38,352 nt of DNA from contig CANJRV010000023.1 in NCBI GenBank assembly GCA_947476825.1, positions 1 to 38,352 on the forward strand, read 5' to 3'. This stretch comes from Bacteroidota bacterium. GTDB lineage: Bacteria > Bacteroidota > Bacteroidia > Chitinophagales > Chitinophagaceae. The notes beneath the pieces were generated by a model that saw only the letters and a list, made by a program, of their open reading frames with translations, searched no databases and was not told where the DNA came from. Position numbers and translations under genes: made by a program. This document shows, in pieces, positions 16,002 through 25,471 of the stretch. Every line of letters starts with the position of its first letter. Position 1 is the first letter of the stretch.

Positions 16002-17285
16002 CTAAATAGTCCAACCAGGATATAATGGAAAACCATGCATGAATTCATTGATCTCTGCTTTCACACGATGTATAATTTGTTCATCATCAGGATGCATCAA
16101 AATAGTATCTATCCAATGCACTAAAGTTTCCATGTCTGTTTCTTGCAAACCACGTGTAGTCAAGGCTGGTAAACCAATACGCATACCCGACGTAATGAAC
16201 GGCGATTTATCATCATAGGGAACCATATTTTTATTAATGGTGATGTCTGCCTTCACCAAAGTGTTCTCTGCTTTTTTACCAGAAATATTTTTGTTTCTTA
16301 AATCGATGAGTAATAAATGATTATCGCTTCCACCCGATACAATATCGTAATTTCTGTTGTTAAATGCCAATGCCATGGCTTTGGTATTGCGCAATATTTG
16401 TTGAGTATATTCTTTAAATTCGGGTTGCATAATTTCAAAAAATGCCACAGCCTTCGCTGCTATCACATGTTCGAGCGGGCCTCCTTGTGTACCTGGGAAA
16501 ACAGCCAAGTTCAATACATCACTCATCATTCTAATTTCTCCTTTTGGATTGGTTAAACCCATCGGATTTTCCACATCGTTCTTCATTAAAATAATACCAC
16601 CTCTTGGACCTCTTAAAGTTTTATGTGTAGTTGAAGTAACGATATGGCAATGTTCAAAAGGTGAACTTAACAAGCCAGTAGCGATAAGCCCAGCTGGATG
16701 CGCCATATCACACAGTACCAATGCATTTACTGAATCTGCAATAGATCTTATACGAGCATAATCCCAATCTCTACTATAAGCAGATGCGCCACAAATAATC
16801 AATTTTGGTTTTTCTGCTAATGCTACTTTCTCCATCATATCATAATCGACCAAGCCATCTTCTTTTTTTACACCATAAAAAAATGGTTGATACAATTTAC
16901 CCGAAAAATTGACAGATGAACCATGGGTTAAATGTCCACCCATACTTAAATCGAGACCTAATATTTTATCTCCTGGTTTGAGCAAAGCCAACATCACTGC
17001 GGCATTGGCTTGTGCACCTGAGTGCGGTTGCACATTAGCATATTCTACATTAAATATTTTTTTCAATCGATCAATGGCAAGTTGTTCGCTCTTATCCACT
17101 ACTTCGCAGCCACCATAATATCTTTTGCCAGGATAACCTTCTGCATATTTATTCGTCATCACATTTCCCATGGCGCGCATCACTTGCTCACTGGTAAAAT
17201 TTTCGGAAGCGATTAGTTCCAATCCATGTTGTTGTCTTGCAAATTCTTCTTTAATAATCTGGAATATTTCAATATCCTGTTGCAT
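16002..17285 (-). CDS. glyA: Serine hydroxymethyltransferase
   Basis: GlyA interconverts serine plus tetrahydrofolate with glycine plus methylene-tetrahydrofolate, the main one-carbon source. The 427-residue PLP enzyme is full length. The PLP lysine is K222 in [14 protein letters not shown]; the cofactor-ring contacts D193 and H196 lie in LCDMAHPAG; the N-terminal ELIASENF and the YPGKRYYGG segment are present. A sequence close to the -7 box (TATCTTTT) is just upstream on this strand, but not exact. The divergent gap to the nucleotidyltransferase gene carries a family A repeat. Confidence 0.97.
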   Translation of the reverse strand: MQQDIEIFQIIKEEFARQQHGLELIASENFTSEQVMRAMGNVMTNKYAEGYPGKRYYGGCEVVDKSEQLAIDRLKKIFNVEYANVQPHSGAQANAAVMLALLKPGDKILGLDLSMGGHLTHGSSVNFSGKLYQPFFYGVKKEDGLVDYDMMEKVALAEKPKLIICGASAYSRDWDYARIRSIADSVNALVLCDMAHPAGLIATGLLSSPFEHCHIVTSTTHKTLRGPRGGIILMKNDVENPMGLTNPKGEIRMMSDVLNLAVFPGTQGGPLEHVIAAKAVAFFEIMQPEFKEYTQQILRNTKAMALAFNNRNYDIVSGGSDNHLLLIDLRNKNISGKKAENTLVKADITINKNMVPYDDKSPFITSGMRIGLPALTTRGLQETDMETLVHWIDTILMHPDDEQIIHRVKAEINEFMHGFPLYPGWTI

Positions 17286-17423
17286 ATTTGTTTTCTATTT
17301 TAGCGGTTAAAGATAAAAGATATAAATTTGATTTTTTTAAAACGAACAGTAAATCTAAAATCAATTGCAAATTGTATAGATTAAACTAAAAATGTGATGA
17401 GAAAAATGATCTTTACCGATCGA

Positions 17424-17510
17424 TGTATTGCGGCAACGATTGTAGTGGAAATCCTTTTTGCTGGCCCTTGCAGCAAAAAGATTGAAACGAAAAGCGTGCG
17501 TGCCGCCCAA
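17424..17510. repeat. Structured repeat family A, copy 2
   Basis: Nearly identical to 2623-2707 over the constant parts. The inner stem CTTTTTGCTG (17454-17463) / CAGCAAAAAG (17471-17480) is unchanged, but the loop is GCCCTTG instead of GATCTG. It lies in the divergent gap (17286-17610) between glyA and the nucleotidyltransferase gene; that gap holds no gene. A weak TAAATTTA box at 17562-17569 follows it. Confidence 0.8.
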
Positions 17511-17610
17511 TCCTGTAGCATTAATTTTTTCAAAAAATACGCTACACCATACATCTCATAATAAATTTAGTATAAACGTTCAATATAAACCAAAAAGAAA
17601 AAAAGCAATT

Positions 17611-18603
17611 ATGAAAGTAATCATTCCAGTAGCTGGGGCAGGTGCCAAATTAAGACCACATACCTATACCCAACCAAAACCCTTAATACCATTGGCTGGA
17701 AAAACAATTTTAAGTTTTATCATAGATCAATTTCTGGATAATGGGCATCGTGAGTTCATTTTTATCATTGGTTATTTGGGAGAAAAAATAAAAAATTATG
17801 TGGAAGAAAAATACCCAGATATAGAAGCCACCTTTATTGTTCAAAGTGAAAGATCTGGAACAGGACATGCTATTTATTTAGCAAAAGATAGTGTTGCAGC
17901 CGATGAGGAAGTACTAATTGTATATGGAGATACCATTTGTGATTATGATATCGCATCTGTATTAAAATCACCTATCTCTCTGGTTGGAGTTAAAAAAGTA
18001 GATAATCCTATTGAGTTTGGGGTTGCAGAATTATTGCCGAATGGCATGATTAAAAATTTAGTAGAGAAGCCAAAAATTCCGAAATCAAATTTAGCATTAG
18101 TAGGTATTTATAAAATTAAAGAGAGTGCTGTTTTATTTGATACCATAGAAAATGATTTTCGTTCTGTAGAAAATTTAGAAGATTATCATCTCACCAATGC
18201 CATCGACACCATGGTGCGCAAAGGCATACAAATAGGCACTTTCCAAGCAATCAATTGGTTTGATTGTGGCAAAAAAGAAACCTTATTGGAAACCAATGCC
18301 ATCTTATTAAATAAAGTAGAATACGCTTCGGAAGAAATTCCTTTTTTTGACAATACGATTATTGTTCATCCAGTAAGTATAGCAGAAGGTTGTTCTATTG
18401 AAAATAGTATTATTGGTCCAAATGTAACCATTGGAGAAAAGGCAGTCATTCGATCTTCCATAATTAAAGATTCTATAATAGGCTCTTATTCGGTTTTGGA
18501 AAAAGTAGTTTTACATTCTTCGCTTATTGGAAGCGATGCTTTTGTTTGTGGCGCAAGCCAGAGTTTAAATATTGGAGATAATACAGAAATAGATTTAAGT
18601 TAA
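17611..18603 (+). CDS. Sugar-phosphate nucleotidyltransferase
   Basis: A 330-residue enzyme that would activate a sugar-1-phosphate to an NDP-sugar for polysaccharide synthesis. The N-terminal nucleotidyltransferase fold shows the nucleotide loop VAGAGAKLRPHT (R15), then PKPLIPLAGK (K23) and the metal-binding YGDTICDYD. After about residue 240, hexapeptide repeats (VSIAEGCSIENSIIGPNVTI onward) form a left-handed beta-helix, as in long RmlA-like or StrD-like enzymes. The exact sugar and nucleotide cannot be told. The start at 17611 (MKVIIPVAG) is chosen because the frame's 51 extra upstream codons come from the family A repeat and lack homology-like features. It leads a four-gene run with polysaccharide export genes. 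Confidence 0.88.
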   Translation: MKVIIPVAGAGAKLRPHTYTQPKPLIPLAGKTILSFIIDQFLDNGHREFIFIIGYLGEKIKNYVEEKYPDIEATFIVQSERSGTGHAIYLAKDSVAADEEVLIVYGDTICDYDIASVLKSPISLVGVKKVDNPIEFGVAELLPNGMIKNLVEKPKIPKSNLALVGIYKIKESAVLFDTIENDFRSVENLEDYHLTNAIDTMVRKGIQIGTFQAINWFDCGKKETLLETNAILLNKVEYASEEIPFFDNTIIVHPVSIAEGCSIENSIIGPNVTIGEKAVIRSSIIKDSIIGSYSVLEKVVLHSSLIGSDAFVCGASQSLNIGDNTEIDLS

Positions 18604-18604
18604 A

Positions 18605-18612
18605 TACATTTG
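18605..18612 (+). promoter_or_regulatory. Possible internal -7 box TACATTTG
   Basis: Exact TAnnTTTG match in the 13-base gap before the nitronate monooxygenase-like gene, four bases from its ATG at 18617. It would give a leaderless internal transcript; a chance match in AT-rich DNA is also possible. Confidence 0.35.
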
Positions 18613-18616
18613 ATTG

Positions 18617-19600
18617 ATGATTCATTTTGGAAAATTTACAGCAGACAAGCATTCGTTCGATAATCGAATAACCAATTTATTTGGTATACAATATCCAATT
18701 ATTCAAGCCGGTATGATATGGGCTTCTGGATGGAAATTAGCATCCGCTGTAAGTAATGCTGGCGGGCTCGGATTAATTGGTGCTGGTAGTATGAATCCTA
18801 CCATTTTAGAAGAACATTTGATCAAATGTAAAGCGGCAACGGATAAACCATTTGGTGTAAATCTCCCACTACTCTATCCGAATGTAGATCAGCAAATTGA
18901 TTTGATTATTAAACATCAAGTGCCAATTGTATTTACCTCGGCAGGTAATCCTAAAACTTGGACCAACATCTTACAAAGCAATGGCATCAAGGTGGCGCAT
19001 GTAGTGTCCTCTGCAAAATTTGCGCTTAAATGCCAAGACGCTGGTGTAGACGCCGTTGTAGCCGAAGGATTTGAGGCTGGCGGCCACAATGGAAGAGAAG
19101 AAACAACCACCATGTGCTTGATTCCTTCCGTGCGAAAAGTATTAGATATTCCTTTAATGGCTGCAGGCGGCATTGCAAACGGAGCGGGTATGTTGGCCGC
19201 AATGGTACTCGGCGCCGAAGGCGTTCAAATTGGATCCCGATTTGTGTGTTCGGAAGAAGCATCTAGTCACCTTGCCTTCAAACAAAGAATTATTGCGGCT
19301 CAAGAAGGCGGAACGGAATTGGTATTAAAAGATTTGACACCGGTTCGACTTCTAAAAAATGAATTCTATGATCAAGTAAAACAAGCAGAGAACGATTGCG
19401 AATCTGTGGAACAATTAAATGCATTATTAGGGAAAGGTAGAGCGAGGAGAGGAATGTTTGAAGGCGACATGATAGAAGGCGAATTAGAAATTGGGCAAGT
19501 TGCTTCCTTATTGCATGATATAAAACCCGCTGCTGAAATTGTAGATACAATTTGGATGGAATTTTACAACCTAATTGAAACATTACGCAGTAAAATTTAA
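18617..19600 (+). CDS. Nitronate monooxygenase / FabK-like flavoprotein
   Basis: A 327-residue TIM-barrel FMN enzyme of the 2-nitropropane dioxygenase family. FMN-binding features are visible: an N-terminal YPIIQAGM, AGGLGLIGAGSM, the family signature AEGFEAGGHNG with its active-site histidine, MAAGGIANGAGM, and LGAEGVQIGSRF. Members oxidise alkyl nitronates or, as FabK, reduce enoyl-ACP. A FabK role would duplicate the FabI at 2829, so nitronate detoxification or an unknown flavin reaction is more likely. The real start is ATG 18617; a TTG at 18614 sits directly before it. It lies 13 bases after the nucleotidyltransferase gene and 27 before the SLBB gene. Confidence 0.88.
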   Translation: MIHFGKFTADKHSFDNRITNLFGIQYPIIQAGMIWASGWKLASAVSNAGGLGLIGAGSMNPTILEEHLIKCKAATDKPFGVNLPLLYPNVDQQIDLIIKHQVPIVFTSAGNPKTWTNILQSNGIKVAHVVSSAKFALKCQDAGVDAVVAEGFEAGGHNGREETTTMCLIPSVRKVLDIPLMAAGGIANGAGMLAAMVLGAEGVQIGSRFVCSEEASSHLAFKQRIIAAQEGGTELVLKDLTPVRLLKNEFYDQVKQAENDCESVEQLNALLGKGRARRGMFEGDMIEGELEIGQVASLLHDIKPAAEIVDTIWMEFYNLIETLRSKI

Positions 19601-19611
19601 CTTAATTGTAT

Positions 19612-19619
19612 TATTTTTG
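19612..19619 (+). promoter_or_regulatory. Possible -7 box TATTTTTG for the export genes
   Basis: Exact TAnnTTTG match eight bases before the SLBB gene ATG (19628). Together with the box at 18605 it suggests that the export genes may have their own starts within the run. Confidence 0.4.
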
Positions 19620-19627
19620 AAACCTAT

Positions 19628-22081
19628 ATGAAAATAAAAAATATTATTTTACTCTGTATACTATGCGCGCCATTCATAGGGCTTGCGCAAACTGGCGGAA
19701 ACTCTGGAGTTAGTTCAGGTACAGATCAGAACGCAGGTAATAGCCAAAATTCTGGCTCCAATCAAAATACAAATTCAGGTTCACCTTATTATCAAAACCC
19801 TTATGTGAACCCATATAGCACTAATCCTTATGTAGATCAAAGTCAACAAAGTAATACACAAAATAACAAATCAAATAATAATACCAATCCGCCGCCAAAG
19901 ACAGACCAGAATGCTATTCCAACGACTAATTTAAATTTTCAAGATTTAAATAATATGTCAAAAGCAGAGCAACAAAAGAAATTACAGGAGCAGTACAAAG
20001 ATGATCCTGAATATATCAAATACCTAAATAGACTTAATCCAACTCAAGACGAAGAATTACTTTCCAAAAGTAAATTATTGCGTGACTCATTGAAAACGAA
20101 AGATGTATACGGAATCAATTTCTTTAGTAACAATGCCTTTGAATTATCAGACCGAACGCCTACTGCTCCGCCATTAGATTATAGACTTGGGCCTGGCGAT
20201 GAAGTCATCGTCTCTCTATGGGGTAATGCAGAATTGCAACAATCCTATTCTGTTGCAAAAGATGGTTCTATTTTTCCAAGGTTGGTTGGCAAAATATTTT
20301 TGCAAGGAATGACCTTTGAAGTGGCGAGCAGAATTATCGCTTCTAAATTTAAAAAGATAGTTCCAGAAAGTACCAATATCGATGTCCAAATGGGCAAGCC
20401 TCGTACCATCAAAGTGACTATTGTTGGTGAAGTAAAAAAACAAGGAACTTATACTATCTCTGCGTTCAATACCGCACTTAACGCGCTATACAGAGCTGGT
20501 GGCATTACAGACATTGGCAATTTGAGAAAGGTAGAAATCAAACGAGATGGACGAACCGTCGACATTTTAGATTTATATAAGTACATGCAAAAAGGCAAGT
20601 TGGCAGAAGAAATTTATTTAGAAGACAATGATTATATTTATGTGGATGTATATGATAAAATAGTTTTTGCGGATGGTAATTTTAAACGTCCCAAGTATTA
20701 TCAATTAACCAAAGAAGAAGGTCTACGCGATTTATTAGAATTAGCTGGTGGTCCATCATCGAATGCTAGAAGTTCATTGATACACATTAAAACGGTAGAG
20801 AATGAAGAAGAAAGATCTCTGGATATCCCATGGAAATTATTTAATACCAACAAGGAAGATGATTATATTTTAAACGACGGTGATGTGGTTAATTTAAAGC
20901 CGATTAATGAAGGATTAATTAATATTGTAAAAGTAGAAGGTGCGGTAAATTATCCAGATGAATATGAAGTAAAACAAGGGGATCGAATTTCAGATGTGAT
21001 TCGAAATGCGGGTGGCATTAATTCAGCCACCTATATGCCGAGAGCCTTTTTGTTTAGAGGCTCCAACCCAATTGAATCTGAAGCACTAAAGGTTGATTTA
21101 ACTAATTTAGAAAATAATCCAAAAGAAAATTACTACGTTAATCCTGGAGATAAAATAAAAATATTATCTAATAAAGATTTTGATCAACAGTATTCCATTG
21201 AAGTAATAGGAAATGTCAGAAAACCTGGCAAAATCCCTTATTACAAAAACATGTCTTTAAAAGATGTTTTGTTATTATCAGGCGGGCTTAAATTGGATGC
21301 TGAAAATGGACGAATTGAAATATCGAATATTGTCGACTCTGTTAATAAGTACAATATTAGAACTTCTGGAAGTAGCGTAAAGTCCATTGCAATCAGCTCT
21401 AATTTAGAATTAGATGAGGCTTCAGAAAAAATAAATATTAAACCTTTAGATAGAATATACGTAAGAAAGAAAACAGAATTCTTGTCTCAAGAACATATTA
21501 CCATTCTCGGTGAAGTTGGCTATCCAGGCGAATATGCGCTTATTGAAAAAAATGAACGCCTTTCTTCTGTTCTCAAACATTGCGGAGGTACACTTACCAC
21601 TGCATTTCCTGAAGGGACAAAATTATTTCGAAAAAAAGTTGGCGCTGTTGTCATCGATTTACCAGAAGCGATACGCAATTCAGGTTCTAAAGCAGATATC
21701 ATTTTATGCGATAGCGACCTCATTATTGTTCCAACTTTTAATGATATTGTTTCGGTACGTGGTGAAGTTCAATCACCCATCAATATGAAATTTGATAAAT
21801 CTATAGATAAATTAACCTACTACATAAGTGCATCAGGTGGTTATGGCGAAAGGCCTTGGAAAAATAGAATTAATGTTCAATATCAAAATGGTCGTATCAA
21901 AAACACCAAAAGAATTTTATTTGTAAGAAAGTTCCCACATATCAAAGAAGGTTGCGTGATTAATGTTCCACAAAAGCCTAAAAAAGAAAATGACACTAAA
22001 TTTTCAGAAGTTTTTTCCTCTACACTTACTGCTATCACTTCTGTTATCACCATCATTTTCTTAGCAAAACAATTAAAATAA
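19628..22081 (+). CDS. SLBB-domain polysaccharide export protein (Wza-like)
   Basis: An 817-residue outer-membrane export component. Signal peptide to about residue 20 (GLA-Q), with no lipobox, unlike Wza. Residues 22-100 are a low-complexity Asn/Gln/Ser/Pro linker. The Poly_export domain starts near 182 (LDYRLGPGDEVIVSLWG). Several SLBB domains follow, recognisable by VEGAVNYPDEYEVKQGDRISD, VIGNVRKPGKIPYYKNMSL, ILGEVGYPGEYALIEK and VRGEVQSPINM (about one per 75-150 residues). The C-terminus has a hydrophobic helix near 797-813, in the place where Wza crosses the outer membrane. The Wzz-like partner is encoded next. It probably forms the outer channel for a capsule or exopolysaccharide. Confidence 0.92.
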   Translation: MKIKNIILLCILCAPFIGLAQTGGNSGVSSGTDQNAGNSQNSGSNQNTNSGSPYYQNPYVNPYSTNPYVDQSQQSNTQNNKSNNNTNPPPKTDQNAIPTTNLNFQDLNNMSKAEQQKKLQEQYKDDPEYIKYLNRLNPTQDEELLSKSKLLRDSLKTKDVYGINFFSNNAFELSDRTPTAPPLDYRLGPGDEVIVSLWGNAELQQSYSVAKDGSIFPRLVGKIFLQGMTFEVASRIIASKFKKIVPESTNIDVQMGKPRTIKVTIVGEVKKQGTYTISAFNTALNALYRAGGITDIGNLRKVEIKRDGRTVDILDLYKYMQKGKLAEEIYLEDNDYIYVDVYDKIVFADGNFKRPKYYQLTKEEGLRDLLELAGGPSSNARSSLIHIKTVENEEERSLDIPWKLFNTNKEDDYILNDGDVVNLKPINEGLINIVKVEGAVNYPDEYEVKQGDRISDVIRNAGGINSATYMPRAFLFRGSNPIESEALKVDLTNLENNPKENYYVNPGDKIKILSNKDFDQQYSIEVIGNVRKPGKIPYYKNMSLKDVLLLSGGLKLDAENGRIEISNIVDSVNKYNIRTSGSSVKSIAISSNLELDEASEKINIKPLDRIYVRKKTEFLSQEHITILGEVGYPGEYALIEKNERLSSVLKHCGGTLTTAFPEGTKLFRKKVGAVVIDLPEAIRNSGSKADIILCDSDLIIVPTFNDIVSVRGEVQSPINMKFDKSIDKLTYYISASGGYGERPWKNRINVQYQNGRIKNTKRILFVRKFPHIKEGCVINVPQKPKKENDTKFSEVFSSTLTAITSVITIIFLAKQLK

Positions 22082-22106
22082 TTTTCCATTAAAAGCACCA
22101 TCTAAT

Positions 22107-23090
22107 TTGCCAAGTACATTACAATACCTTAAAGAAATTGCGACTATAGTAAAAAAGTATTTTCTTATTCTGTTTACAATTTCCACCATTATTGCCGTTG
22201 CCGTATTTTTATGGGTGAAAAATATTCGTGGCTATAATGAAACTTATTCAAAGATTTTTCCATTATCCATTAATAAATCTGCCTCAGGACCTTTGGACGC
22301 CATAAAATCTCAATTTGGCATTTCGGACAAAACAGATTATGATAAGATTTATAATGTGAATGAACTTGTGAATAGTAAAACCATTTCTAATTTGGTTGTG
22401 AAGGCTAGTCCAAGCAATAAGCAATATCCAAACTTTGCGCATTGGATTATTGAAGATTATAATTCTGGAGTTCCATTTTATCAATCTAAAATTGTCTTAA
22501 ATCCCAAAGACTCAGGCGCCTATTACTTTTCTGCCGCCAACATTTTATTAAAGAACACTTCTATAGTTTCTGAAAAAACAGATTTCACTTCCATCAACAC
22601 GAAGGCTTATGATAAAGAACTAGCGAAAGAATTGAATTTGACTATTTTGGAGCAATTATCTAAGTATTATATTTCCTTATCCACAGAAAAACCACGTAAT
22701 GATTTAAGTAAAATTAAAATTATGCGTGATTCTTTAAAGGAAGAATTATACGCCATTGAGCGAGCAGTTGCTGGCTTTCAAGATGCCAATCAAATGTCCG
22801 TAAAGTATTTGAATAATATACCACAAGCGAAATTATTAAGAACACGAATTGAAGTAGAACAACTCTATTCTACCACTTCCGCAGCCTACCAAAATGCACG
22901 TTTCAAACTCTTATCCGAAAGTCCAATTTTTCAAATTTTAGATTACCCAGGTGAGCCTTACGATTTTATTAAACCATCTTCCAAAAATTATGCAATCGGG
23001 GCTTTTGTAATTTCCTTTATTGTATTAATGCTGTTCTCTTGTCGAAAGTTATTTTGGAAAATGATACTGGAAGAATTAGCCAAATCTTAA
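22107..23090 (+). CDS. Wzz/Wzc-like polysaccharide chain-length protein
   Basis: A 327-residue inner-membrane protein with one helix near each end (about 17-37 and 296-312) and a large periplasmic part between. This is the Wzz topology; the proline-containing YPGEPYDFIKPSSKN just before the second helix is typical. Predicted coiled helices lie at about 190-280. The tyrosine kinase domain of Wzc is absent. It would set chain length and join the Wza-like channel to the inner membrane. The start is TTG at 22107 (ttg cca agt), since no ATG precedes the first helix. It begins 25 bases after the SLBB gene. The stop codon shares TTAA with the stop of the convergent ABC permease gene. Confidence 0.82.
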   Translation: MPSTLQYLKEIATIVKKYFLILFTISTIIAVAVFLWVKNIRGYNETYSKIFPLSINKSASGPLDAIKSQFGISDKTDYDKIYNVNELVNSKTISNLVVKASPSNKQYPNFAHWIIEDYNSGVPFYQSKIVLNPKDSGAYYFSAANILLKNTSIVSEKTDFTSINTKAYDKELAKELNLTILEQLSKYYISLSTEKPRNDLSKIKIMRDSLKEELYAIERAVAGFQDANQMSVKYLNNIPQAKLLRTRIEVEQLYSTTSAAYQNARFKLLSESPIFQILDYPGEPYDFIKPSSKNYAIGAFVISFIVLMLFSCRKLFWKMILEELAKS

Positions 23091-24394
23091 TGGTATTTCA
23101 ACCATTTTATCACTTCCTTCCAAGTTACTTTTTTGCCATACATAAGAATTCCTGTTCGATATATTTTTGCGCTTAACCAAGTCATCAATAAAAAGCCCAA
23201 AACCAATAATGCCATGGATACAATGATTTGCCAAGTTGGTACGTCATAAGGAATTCTTGCAAGCATTACAATTGGCGAAGTGAGCGGAAACATACTTCCA
23301 AAAAGCGCTAGTGAACTATTTGGGTCTTTTACTGTGCTTGCCATAATAATGAATCCAAAAATAATAGGCATCGTAATTGGCAGTGTTAATTGTTGTGCTT
23401 CTTGTGGATCTTCATTCACAAGGCTTCCCACCGCCGCAAACATGGCAGCATACAGAAAATATCCTCCTAAAAAATAAAATAGAAAACAGCCTATAATAAG
23501 TCCCCAATTTTGCCCCATAATGGTAGCATACATTTTAGCATTTTCCGATTGAGATATCACTTGCATCGTATCATGTACATTCGCCATACCAGCCATTGCC
23601 ATCGGCATGGCGGGTTGTAAACTAGGGATAAATAATGGTAACGCAACCTTAAATAATAGGAGCAAAATAAACCATAAGCTAAATTGAGTAAGCCCCACAA
23701 ATGCAATTCCGATTATTTTACCCATCATGAGTTCAAAAGGTCTTACGCTGCTAATGATAACTTCAGCTATACGATTTGTTTTTTCCTCCATTACGCCACG
23801 CATCACACCAGCACCGTAAATAAAAATAATGATATAAATAAGAAATCCCATCACATATCCAATGACAGAAGCTATTTCGGAACTAGTCTCTTGGTGATTA
23901 TCCAAATTATAGCTCTTTACTAAAATAGTACTTTTATGGATGCTGTCAATTTGCAATTTATTAATTCCAGCATCTTGCATTTGTTTGACTTGAAATATAT
24001 TCGTCAATTCATCATTGATATACTCCTTGGCTATCAAACTAACGCCACCATTCTTATACAAAATAAAACTATCTGGTTGATTATTTTTGAATGGATAAAT
24101 ATGCAGAAAAATATCTGCATTCGTTCTGGACAAAACGGTGTCAATCTTTTCATCCAAGCCTAGATTCACATATTGAATCTGAAACGAAGAATTCCCTTTT
24201 ATCTTTTGCGTAAAAACACCAGACTCATCGTAAACAGAAATTAATTGTTTTTGCTCCGTAGTGGAAGCAAAATAAATTACGGTTGAAATCAATCCACTCG
24301 TTAATAAAGGAATTAATAAAGTGGTAATCAGAAATGATTTTTTCTTAACCCTTGACAGGTATTCTCTCTTGATGATTAGCAATATTTTGTTCAT
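23087..24394 (-). CDS. ABC-2 type transporter permease (NatB-like)
   Basis: A 435-residue permease of the ABC-2 family, NatB-like subgroup. One helix near the N-terminus (about 22-45) follows the motif IIKREYLSRVKKKSF. A large extracytoplasmic loop (about 50-175) comes next, then about five helices to the C-terminus. The substrate is unknown; relatives export sodium or toxic compounds. It follows its ATPase gene by 15 bases on the same strand, so the two form one transporter. Its stop codon overlaps that of the Wzz-like gene on the other strand. Confidence 0.9.
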   Translation of the reverse strand: MNKILLIIKREYLSRVKKKSFLITTLLIPLLTSGLISTVIYFASTTEQKQLISVYDESGVFTQKIKGNSSFQIQYVNLGLDEKIDTVLSRTNADIFLHIYPFKNNQPDSFILYKNGGVSLIAKEYINDELTNIFQVKQMQDAGINKLQIDSIHKSTILVKSYNLDNHQETSSEIASVIGYVMGFLIYIIIFIYGAGVMRGVMEEKTNRIAEVIISSVRPFELMMGKIIGIAFVGLTQFSLWFILLLLFKVALPLFIPSLQPAMPMAMAGMANVHDTMQVISQSENAKMYATIMGQNWGLIIGCFLFYFLGGYFLYAAMFAAVGSLVNEDPQEAQQLTLPITMPIIFGFIIMASTVKDPNSSLALFGSMFPLTSPIVMLARIPYDVPTWQIIVSMALLVLGFLLMTWLSAKIYRTGILMYGKKVTWKEVIKWLKYH

Positions 24395-24409
24395 ACTTAT
24401 CTATTATGA

Positions 24410-25315
24410 TTAACGATCAAATTTTCTACCTGCAGTTCCTTCCACTTCCTGAATAAATATTTCATGTAAAGAAGGTAGTATTTCATTGAAATTAAGAATA
24501 TCGAATTGATGATCTAAGCAGTATTGTAACACCTGCCTATATTCCTTTTTATCCTCAAAGCGAAGGACAAATTCATTCCCATTATTAGAATGAATAAATT
24601 TTGTAAAAGGCTCTAAATTGCCATCCACAACTAACTTGTATTCTCCCAATTTGAATCTTTGTTTGATTTCAGGCACTTGGCCCTCTAAAATTATTTTACC
24701 TTGGTTTATTAAAACAATATGTTGGCATATTTCTTCGACTTGTTCCATTCGATGGGTTGAAAAAATAATGGTTGTGCCTTGCTTTGCTAATTCAAATATT
24801 TCATTTTTGATTACTTCGCTATTCACTGGATCTAATCCACTAAATGGTTCATCTAAAATTAATAATTTCGGTTGATGTAAAACGGTAGTAACAAATTGCA
24901 ACTTTTGACTCATTCCTTTGCTTAGGTCTTCCACTTTTTTATTCCACCAACTCTCCATTTCTAACTTCTGAAACCAATATTTTATTTTTGCCAACGCATC
25001 CTGTTTACTAAGTCCTTTTAATTGCGCTAAGTACAATACTTGTTCTCCAATTTTCATTTTTTTATACAAGCCTCTTTCTTCTGGCATATAGCCAATAAGA
25101 CCACTATGTTTTACCATATTAAAGGGCACTTGATTAAAAAGTATTTGTCCTTCATCAGGCATGGTAATACCCGTTACCATGCGTAGAATACTACTTTTAC
25201 CAGCACCATTTGGTCCAAGTAAACCGAAAATAGAGCCTTGAGGTACAGTAAAACTAATATCATCTACTGCTTTTTGTGTAGCATAATATTTTTTTAAATG
25301 TAAGAGTTGAAGCAT
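24410..25315 (-). CDS. ABC transporter ATP-binding protein (NatA-like)
   Basis: A 301-residue ATPase subunit. Walker A is GPNGAGKSS (about 34-42), the signature is LSKGMSQKL, Walker B is LLILDEPFSGLDP and the switch histidine lies in IIFSTHRMEQVEE. The C-terminal 80 residues form the extra domain usual in NatA-type ATPases (DUF4162-like). It drives the ABC-2 permease encoded just downstream. A -7 box TAATTTTG lies at 25363-25370, 47 bases before the start, so the two genes are probably one operon. Confidence 0.93.
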   Translation of the reverse strand: MLQLLHLKKYYATQKAVDDISFTVPQGSIFGLLGPNGAGKSSILRMVTGITMPDEGQILFNQVPFNMVKHSGLIGYMPEERGLYKKMKIGEQVLYLAQLKGLSKQDALAKIKYWFQKLEMESWWNKKVEDLSKGMSQKLQFVTTVLHQPKLLILDEPFSGLDPVNSEVIKNEIFELAKQGTTIIFSTHRMEQVEEICQHIVLINQGKIILEGQVPEIKQRFKLGEYKLVVDGNLEPFTKFIHSNNGNEFVLRFEDKKEYRQVLQYCLDHQFDILNFNEILPSLHEIFIQEVEGTAGRKFDR

Positions 25316-25362
25316 TGTAGTTAGAAATTATTCGTGAATCTAAAAATAGCTATTGAACTTAT

Positions 25363-25370
25363 CAAAATTA
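25363..25370 (-). promoter_or_regulatory. -7 box TAATTTTG for the ABC operon
   Basis: Exact TAnnTTTG match on the minus strand, 47 bases before the ATPase start, in a 156-base gap with no other visible feature. Confidence 0.4.
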
Positions 25371-25471
25371 TTTTATGATTGGTATAATTCCTGCTATCGT
25401 CGGAGTATAAAAGACAAAAACTAAACTAATAAAAAAAATAGCAGGCCCACTACCCTGTTTACAATGTAGCA

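Noticed and set aside
17458-17610. Upstream extension of the nucleotidyltransferase by 51 codons
   Set aside because: The extra part begins inside family A copy 2; the enzyme's normal N-terminus starts at ATG 17611.
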